Assembly: GCF_020731285.1 (NCBI RefSeq)
Contig: NZ_JAJFOW010000009.1
Span: 62,001 to 126,000, forward strand
From: Cohnella baijiui
GTDB lineage: Bacteria > Bacillota > Bacilli > Paenibacillales > Paenibacillaceae
DNA: 64,000 nucleotides
Direction of reading: 5' to 3'
The notes below the pieces were generated by a model, which was not told the origin of the DNA, did not search any database, and saw only the letters and a list, made by a program, of their open reading frames with translations. Positions within the stretch are counted from its first letter, which is position 1, and the number at the start of each line of letters is the position of its first letter. This document shows positions 60,366 to 64,000 of the stretch, in pieces. The position numbers and the translations under genes are program-made.

Positions 60366-61158
60366 TTCCGCCGTACAGCTTCACGTTCGCGAAGCCGGCT
60401 TCCTGCAGCGCTAGCACGTTCGGCGTCGCCGTAACGCCGGAACCGCAGTAGACGATGATCTCGCCATCCTGCGGCAGATCGGCGAAGCGGGCGCGCTGCT
60501 CCTCCGGCGACTTCCACGTGCCGTCCTCGCGGCGGCCGGCGCTCCAGACGCGGTTGATCGCGCCCGGAATATGCCCCGCCTTGCGGTCGAGCGGCTCCAC
60601 CTCGCCGCGGTACCGCTCGGGGTCGCGCGAGTCGATCAACACGGCCCCGCCATGCAGGGCGACCTCGCGAACCCGCTCCACGCCGACCAGCATGTCCGGG
60701 CGAGGCGCCGCCTCGTACGCCGTCGGAACGACGACCGGCTGATCGGCCGTCGTCGGGTAGCCGTCCCGAACCCACGCCGAGTATCCTTCTTCCATCACGT
60801 ATACTTGCTCATGGCCGAGATATCGCAGCACCCACCAGAGGCGCGAAGCCATCGCGCCGCCCTGGTCGTCGTAGGCGACGACGCGCGACTCGCGGCTGAT
60901 GCCGGCCCGGCCGAGCCGCTCCGCCAGCGTCTCGACATCCGGCAAGGGATGGCGGCCGCCATGCTCGCTGATCGGCGCGGACAGATCCCGTTCGAGATCG
61001 ACGTACACCGCGCGAGGGATGTGGCTCTCCGCATAGGTTTCCTGTCCGGAAGCCGGCTTGCCGAGCTGGAACCGGCAATCGACGACGACCAGGTCCGGCT
61101 CGTAGAGCCGCGCCAGCAGCCATTTTTTCGAGACGACGTGCTTCGGTTGGTTTGTCAT
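60310..61158 (-). CDS. Rhodanese-type sulfurtransferase (SseA/TST-like)
   Basis: A 282-residue protein with two rhodanese domains. The N-terminal domain (about residues 9-130) lacks a cysteine loop, and the C-terminal domain has the active-site loop VYCGSGVTATPN with the cysteine near residue 243. The CGSGVTA loop is typical of 3-mercaptopyruvate/thiosulfate sulfurtransferases. It transfers sulfur from a donor to a thiophile such as cyanide or thiol. The 3' end is repeated at three places in the accessory region. AAGGGG precedes the ATG. Confidence 0.9.
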   Translation of the reverse strand: MTNQPKHVVSKKWLLARLYEPDLVVVDCRFQLGKPASGQETYAESHIPRAVYVDLERDLSAPISEHGGRHPLPDVETLAERLGRAGISRESRVVAYDDQGGAMASRLWWVLRYLGHEQVYVMEEGYSAWVRDGYPTTADQPVVVPTAYEAAPRPDMLVGVERVREVALHGGAVLIDSRDPERYRGEVEPLDRKAGHIPGAINRVWSAGRREDGTWKSPEEQRARFADLPQDGEIIVYCGSGVTATPNVLALQEAGFANVKLYGGSWSDWISYSKNPIATGDE

Positions 61159-61186
61159 GATTGGGTCATTCCCCTTTCGAAATGGG

Positions 61187-62404
61187 TTAGATGCCTTTCG
61201 GATGAAGCCCCGACTGGCGGGCCGAACGGCTCGCGGCAGCCGCGGCGAAGATGATCGCCAGCATCAGCACCGCGACGACGGCCAACATCCAGCGCGTCGC
61301 ATCGACACCGTGCTGGTCAAGGAACCATCCGGTCCCCTTGGGCAGCACCGCGCCGCCGAGCAGACCGAACGCCATGAGCAAGCTCGTCGTTCGCTCGGTC
61401 ATGCCCGGCGCGGAGCGGTTCGCGAAGACGAGCGCCACCGCGAACATCCCGGACATCGCGAGTCCCGCGCCGAACGCGAGAACGAACATGGCGGAAGCGC
61501 CGCCGCCCAGCGCGCCCATCAGAACAAACATGACGGCCGCCGCGCCGCACATCGCGAGCAGGTAGACGGAGCCGCCCCAACGGTCGGCGAGCTGCCCAGA
61601 GAACAGCCGCCCGATCGTCATCGCGCCCCAGAAGACGCTGAGCGCCAGCGTCGCCGACGCGTCGGACAGCCCGCTGCCTTGCACGAGCAGCGAAGGCAGA
61701 TAATGCGCGAAGCTCATCTCGAAGCCGACGTAGACCGCGAAGAACGCCGCGCACGCGAGCAGCACCGTCCGCGCCGGGCCGCTGCCCAGCAGGCTTCTGC
61801 GCGCCGCCGGCGCTTCCCCGCCCTCGCCCTGCGCGGCCTCGGCGTCCGACGACGGACGGTTCAGGATCGAAGGCCAGAAGACCGCCCACAGCAGCAGCGT
61901 CAGCGCCGCCAGCGCCCCGACGAGGCCGAACGCCCAGCGCCATTGCTCGATGTTGATAAGCAGCGCGCCGACGAACGGCATGATCAGCGCCCCCGCCCCG
62001 AAAAACACCTCGACCCGGCTCATCGCCGTGTTAGCCCTCGGCCCCGCAGAGCTGATGATGAACGAGCCGACGGTCGGCTCCGTGATGCCAAATCCGAATC
62101 CCGCGACCGGCGCGATCGCAAGCATGACGCCCCACGAGGGCAGCAGCGTATAGGAGAATTCGGCGACCAGCATGCAGGCGAGCGCGCCCAGCAGCAGCTT
62201 GCGCTTGCCGAGCCGGTTCATCAGCCAGGGCGCGCAGAGCGTGCCGATCAGACCGCCGAGAAATTGATTCATGACAAGCTGACCGCCGTCGCCGTATTGG
62301 ACGCCGTACGCGTGAACCATCGGCTCCATGACCGCGCCGACGACGAGCTGGCCGAGACCGATCGTCAAGTATGCCAGACAACCTAAGAAAACGAGTCTAA
62401 CCAT
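61187..62404 (-). CDS. MFS transporter
   Basis: A 405-residue protein with 12 predicted membrane segments. GLIGTLCAPWLMNRLGKRKLLL has the motif A pattern and GRLFSGQLADRWGGSVYLLA its second-half equivalent; a cytoplasmic loop rich in Glu and Ala lies near residue 200. The substrate is unknown. It is 28 bp upstream of the sulfurtransferase gene on the same strand, so the two are probably cotranscribed. The ATG at 62404 is the domain start, but the ribosome-binding site AAGGAG is 15 nt away. Confidence 0.85.
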   Translation of the reverse strand: MVRLVFLGCLAYLTIGLGQLVVGAVMEPMVHAYGVQYGDGGQLVMNQFLGGLIGTLCAPWLMNRLGKRKLLLGALACMLVAEFSYTLLPSWGVMLAIAPVAGFGFGITEPTVGSFIISSAGPRANTAMSRVEVFFGAGALIMPFVGALLINIEQWRWAFGLVGALAALTLLLWAVFWPSILNRPSSDAEAAQGEGGEAPAARRSLLGSGPARTVLLACAAFFAVYVGFEMSFAHYLPSLLVQGSGLSDASATLALSVFWGAMTIGRLFSGQLADRWGGSVYLLAMCGAAAVMFVLMGALGGGASAMFVLAFGAGLAMSGMFAVALVFANRSAPGMTERTTSLLMAFGLLGGAVLPKGTGWFLDQHGVDATRWMLAVVAVLMLAIIFAAAAASRSARQSGLHPKGI

Positions 62405-62566
62405 GTGCCGTATAAGTGCTCCTTCCCGCGATCCGTTATGGAACGCCGACTGTCCTATCATACCACGCGCCGCCCGCCGGCGGCACCGTGCGTCCGGGAA
62501 AATCCCTACGGCCGACCCGTTCTATGGTATGCTTGAACGAACGAAGGGACGAGAGGGGTACGGGAA

Positions 62567-63046
62567 GTGAGCTTGCCTGAATTTCATTTTTGGCCGATGA
62601 CGGAGCAAGACGCCGCTGCCGTCTGCGAGTGGCGCTACCCGCCGCCCTACGAGATGTTCCGTTGGCTGCCGTGGACCCTGATGGTGCGGCAGCGGCGGGA
62701 ATTCGGCGATCCCGACATTCGCAGGCAGCAGTATGCGTCCGTCTGCGACGCGGACAGCCGATTGATCGGATATGCGCAATTTTTTCCGATGGAAGGTGTC
62801 GTTCGATTGGGGATGGGCCTTCGCCCGGATTGCTGCGGAAAAGGGTGGGGCGCGGCGTTTGCGCGCGCGATCGCGATGGAGGCGTCGTCCCGGCAGCCCG
62901 GCGCGCAGATCGACCTCGAGGTGGAGCAGTGGAACGCGAGGGCGATCCGCGCCTACGAACGGGCCGGGTTCAAGATCGAAGACCGGTACGATCGGCAGGC
63001 GTCGCACGGAACGATCTCGGTCTATTGCATGGTTTATTCGGGCTAA
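62567..63046 (+). CDS. GNAT-family acetyltransferase
   Basis: A 159-residue GNAT. FWPMTEQDAAAVCEWRYPPP starts the domain, and LGMGLRPDCCGKGWGAAFAR is the acetyl-CoA site with a CGKGWG form of the motif. WNARAIRAYERAGFKIEDRY is motif B. Substrate unknown. The start is a GTG with GAGAGGGG upstream. Confidence 0.87.
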   Translation: MSLPEFHFWPMTEQDAAAVCEWRYPPPYEMFRWLPWTLMVRQRREFGDPDIRRQQYASVCDADSRLIGYAQFFPMEGVVRLGMGLRPDCCGKGWGAAFARAIAMEASSRQPGAQIDLEVEQWNARAIRAYERAGFKIEDRYDRQASHGTISVYCMVYSG

Positions 63047-63076
63047 GGGCAAGCCGAACCGGGTTTCCCGGTCTCC

Positions 63077-63445
63077 TTAGTCGAACAGGTCGCCGAACAC
63101 GTCGAGCACCGATTTCTTTTTCTTCTTGTAATGTCCCTGCTGGCTGCCGTACCGCGGATCGCGGCCGTGGTTCGGGTCGTGCCCCTGGTTGTAGCTGCCG
63201 GGCTGATTGTAGGTCTGCGGCTGCCCATAGCCCGCCCGACGGCGGCGGTCGTCGTCATCGTCGTCGTCGTCGCGGTAATGCCATTGGTTGTAATCGTCGC
63301 GGACTTCTCGGACGTCGGACATAAGCTTGTCCAGCTCGCCGCGATCCAGCCAGACGCCTTTGCACGCAGGACATACATCGATCAGAATGCCGTTTTTCTC
63401 CACTTCGCGCATGCGCGAATCTTCGCAAACCGGGCACTTCATCAA
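63077..63445 (-). CDS. TFIIB-type zinc-ribbon protein
   Basis: A 122-residue protein. MKCPVCEDSRM and IDVCPACKGVWLDRGELDKL form a four-cysteine zinc ribbon of the zf-TFIIB type (CPxC...CPxCxGxWLDxGEL). After it comes a run of eight aspartates (about residues 58-65), encoded by a GAC/GAT repeat, and a Gly/Gln/Asn/Tyr-rich stretch, then a lysine cluster and a VLDVFGDLFD tail. The role is unknown. AGGAGG precedes the ATG. Confidence 0.87.
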   Translation of the reverse strand: MMKCPVCEDSRMREVEKNGILIDVCPACKGVWLDRGELDKLMSDVREVRDDYNQWHYRDDDDDDDDRRRRAGYGQPQTYNQPGSYNQGHDPNHGRDPRYGSQQGHYKKKKKSVLDVFGDLFD

Positions 63446-63691
63446 AGATCAGCCTCCTTCTTCGTATTACGACTTAGTACGGCGCCGCCTCCGGTTGGTT
63501 CCGCCATTCCAGCCATTGTCATATCTCCCAAGCCTCTCTCATAGGGTGTTAACGAAGTAAAAACGGCTGCGGCGTCCTCTGACGAAAGCGGTCGTTTTTC
63601 TCGGCGACGGCCGCGGCCAAAGAGAGGGGAGAACGCTCGCTGCCGGGTCGTCCACGGAAGGACATATCACGCGAAGGAGGCTCTCCATCCC

Positions 63692-63895
63692 TTGAAAGTA
63701 CTCAACGTGATCAGCTTGATCCTCATCATCCTGGGCGGCTTGAACTGGTTGTCGGTAGGCTTGTTCGAGTATGACGTCGTCAGCGAAATTTTCGGAGGCA
63801 GCACCGAAGTCGGATCCAAGATCGTATACATTGTCGTCGGCGTAGCCGCGCTGTATGCATTGTCGCTGTTCGGCAAGGTGGCCAGGGACGACTGA
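63692..63895 (+). CDS. DUF378 membrane protein
   Basis: A 67-residue protein with two membrane segments. VISLILIILGGLNWLSVGLF and IVYIVVGVAALYALSLFG match DUF378, a small membrane family of unknown role with the conserved GGLNW motif. It starts with TTG, about 11 nt after AAGGAGG. A strong terminator follows. Confidence 0.88.
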   Translation: MKVLNVISLILIILGGLNWLSVGLFEYDVVSEIFGGSTEVGSKIVYIVVGVAALYALSLFGKVARDD

Positions 63896-63912
63896 TCGTC
63901 TGCCGGTCAATC

Positions 63913-63964
63913 AAAAAGCCGTTCCCGCGGCGCTCTCTTCGGAGCGTGCGGGAACGGCTTTTTT
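63913..63964 (+). terminator. Rho-independent terminator
   Basis: AAAAAGCCGTTCCCGC and GCGGGAACGGCTTTTTT form a long perfect stem, with an inner CGCTC/GAGCG stem. A and T runs flank it on both sides. Confidence 0.9.
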
Positions 63965-64000
63965 CTGCGCAGGGATTTGCGTTCTTCGTTTACGGCCCAA

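Noticed and set aside
61157..62386. 409-codon plus-strand frame opposite the MFS gene
   Set aside because: Antisense shadow with Arg/Gln-rich low-complexity translation.
1..64000. tRNA, rRNA and riboswitches
   Set aside because: I looked for conserved arms and known leader patterns in the larger gaps and saw none I could support.

Overview
The window reads as chromosome of a high-GC, spore-former-type Firmicute of the family Paenibacillaceae; Cohnella or Paenibacillus is my best guess. The reasons are strong AGGAGG ribosome-binding sites, frequent TTG and GTG starts, two LplB/YtcP/YtcQ-type sugar uptake operons with their own AraC-type regulators, and many one-component regulators next to the genes they probably control. 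This is inference from gene content, not a database match.

Layout. 0-6.8 kb: a DUF1579-like gene, then an AraC-type membrane regulator with a complete oligosaccharide ABC uptake operon. 6.8-20.7 kb: small regulatory modules with visible operators (PadR/DUF2812; MarR/DUF1772; TetR/MFS), acetyl- and phosphotransferases, an SgrR-like regulator, a DeoR regulator, a DMT transporter, and two tandem paralogous small ORFs at 10.03-10.38 kb. 20.8-26 kb: a decayed binding-protein locus, two small-molecule enzymes, an alpha/beta hydrolase, DinB and DJ-1/PfpI genes. 26.0-26.8 kb is non-coding and filled by two tandem-repeat arrays. 26.8-35.7 kb is a minus-strand operon: two permeases, binding lipoprotein, YesM-type kinase, YesN-type regulator and a frameshifted family-5 glycosidase, forming a sense, import and hydrolysis system for a beta-glycan oligosaccharide. 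36-46 kb: TetR/MFS, an unknown two-gene pair, an MntA antitoxin with a collapsed HepT toxin, MscS channel, and a two-component system followed by an S41 protease.

46-60.4 kb is an accessory region. It holds repeat arrays, an ECF-type sigma factor translationally coupled to a C39/BtrH-like protein that has lost its cysteine, a related LamG-fused protein that keeps the cysteine, an orphan SecA2-like ATPase, a run of AT-rich genes, an integrase remnant, a truncated group II intron, and five degenerate copies of a repeat. Three of these copies include the 3' end of the rhodanese-type sulfurtransferase gene that lies intact at 60.3-61.2 kb. 60.3-64 kb returns to ordinary chromosome.

The most original candidates are the sigma/C39-like module (47.5-51.4 kb) and the repeat family built on the sulfurtransferase 3' end. 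Functions are read from motifs by eye; no searches were run.
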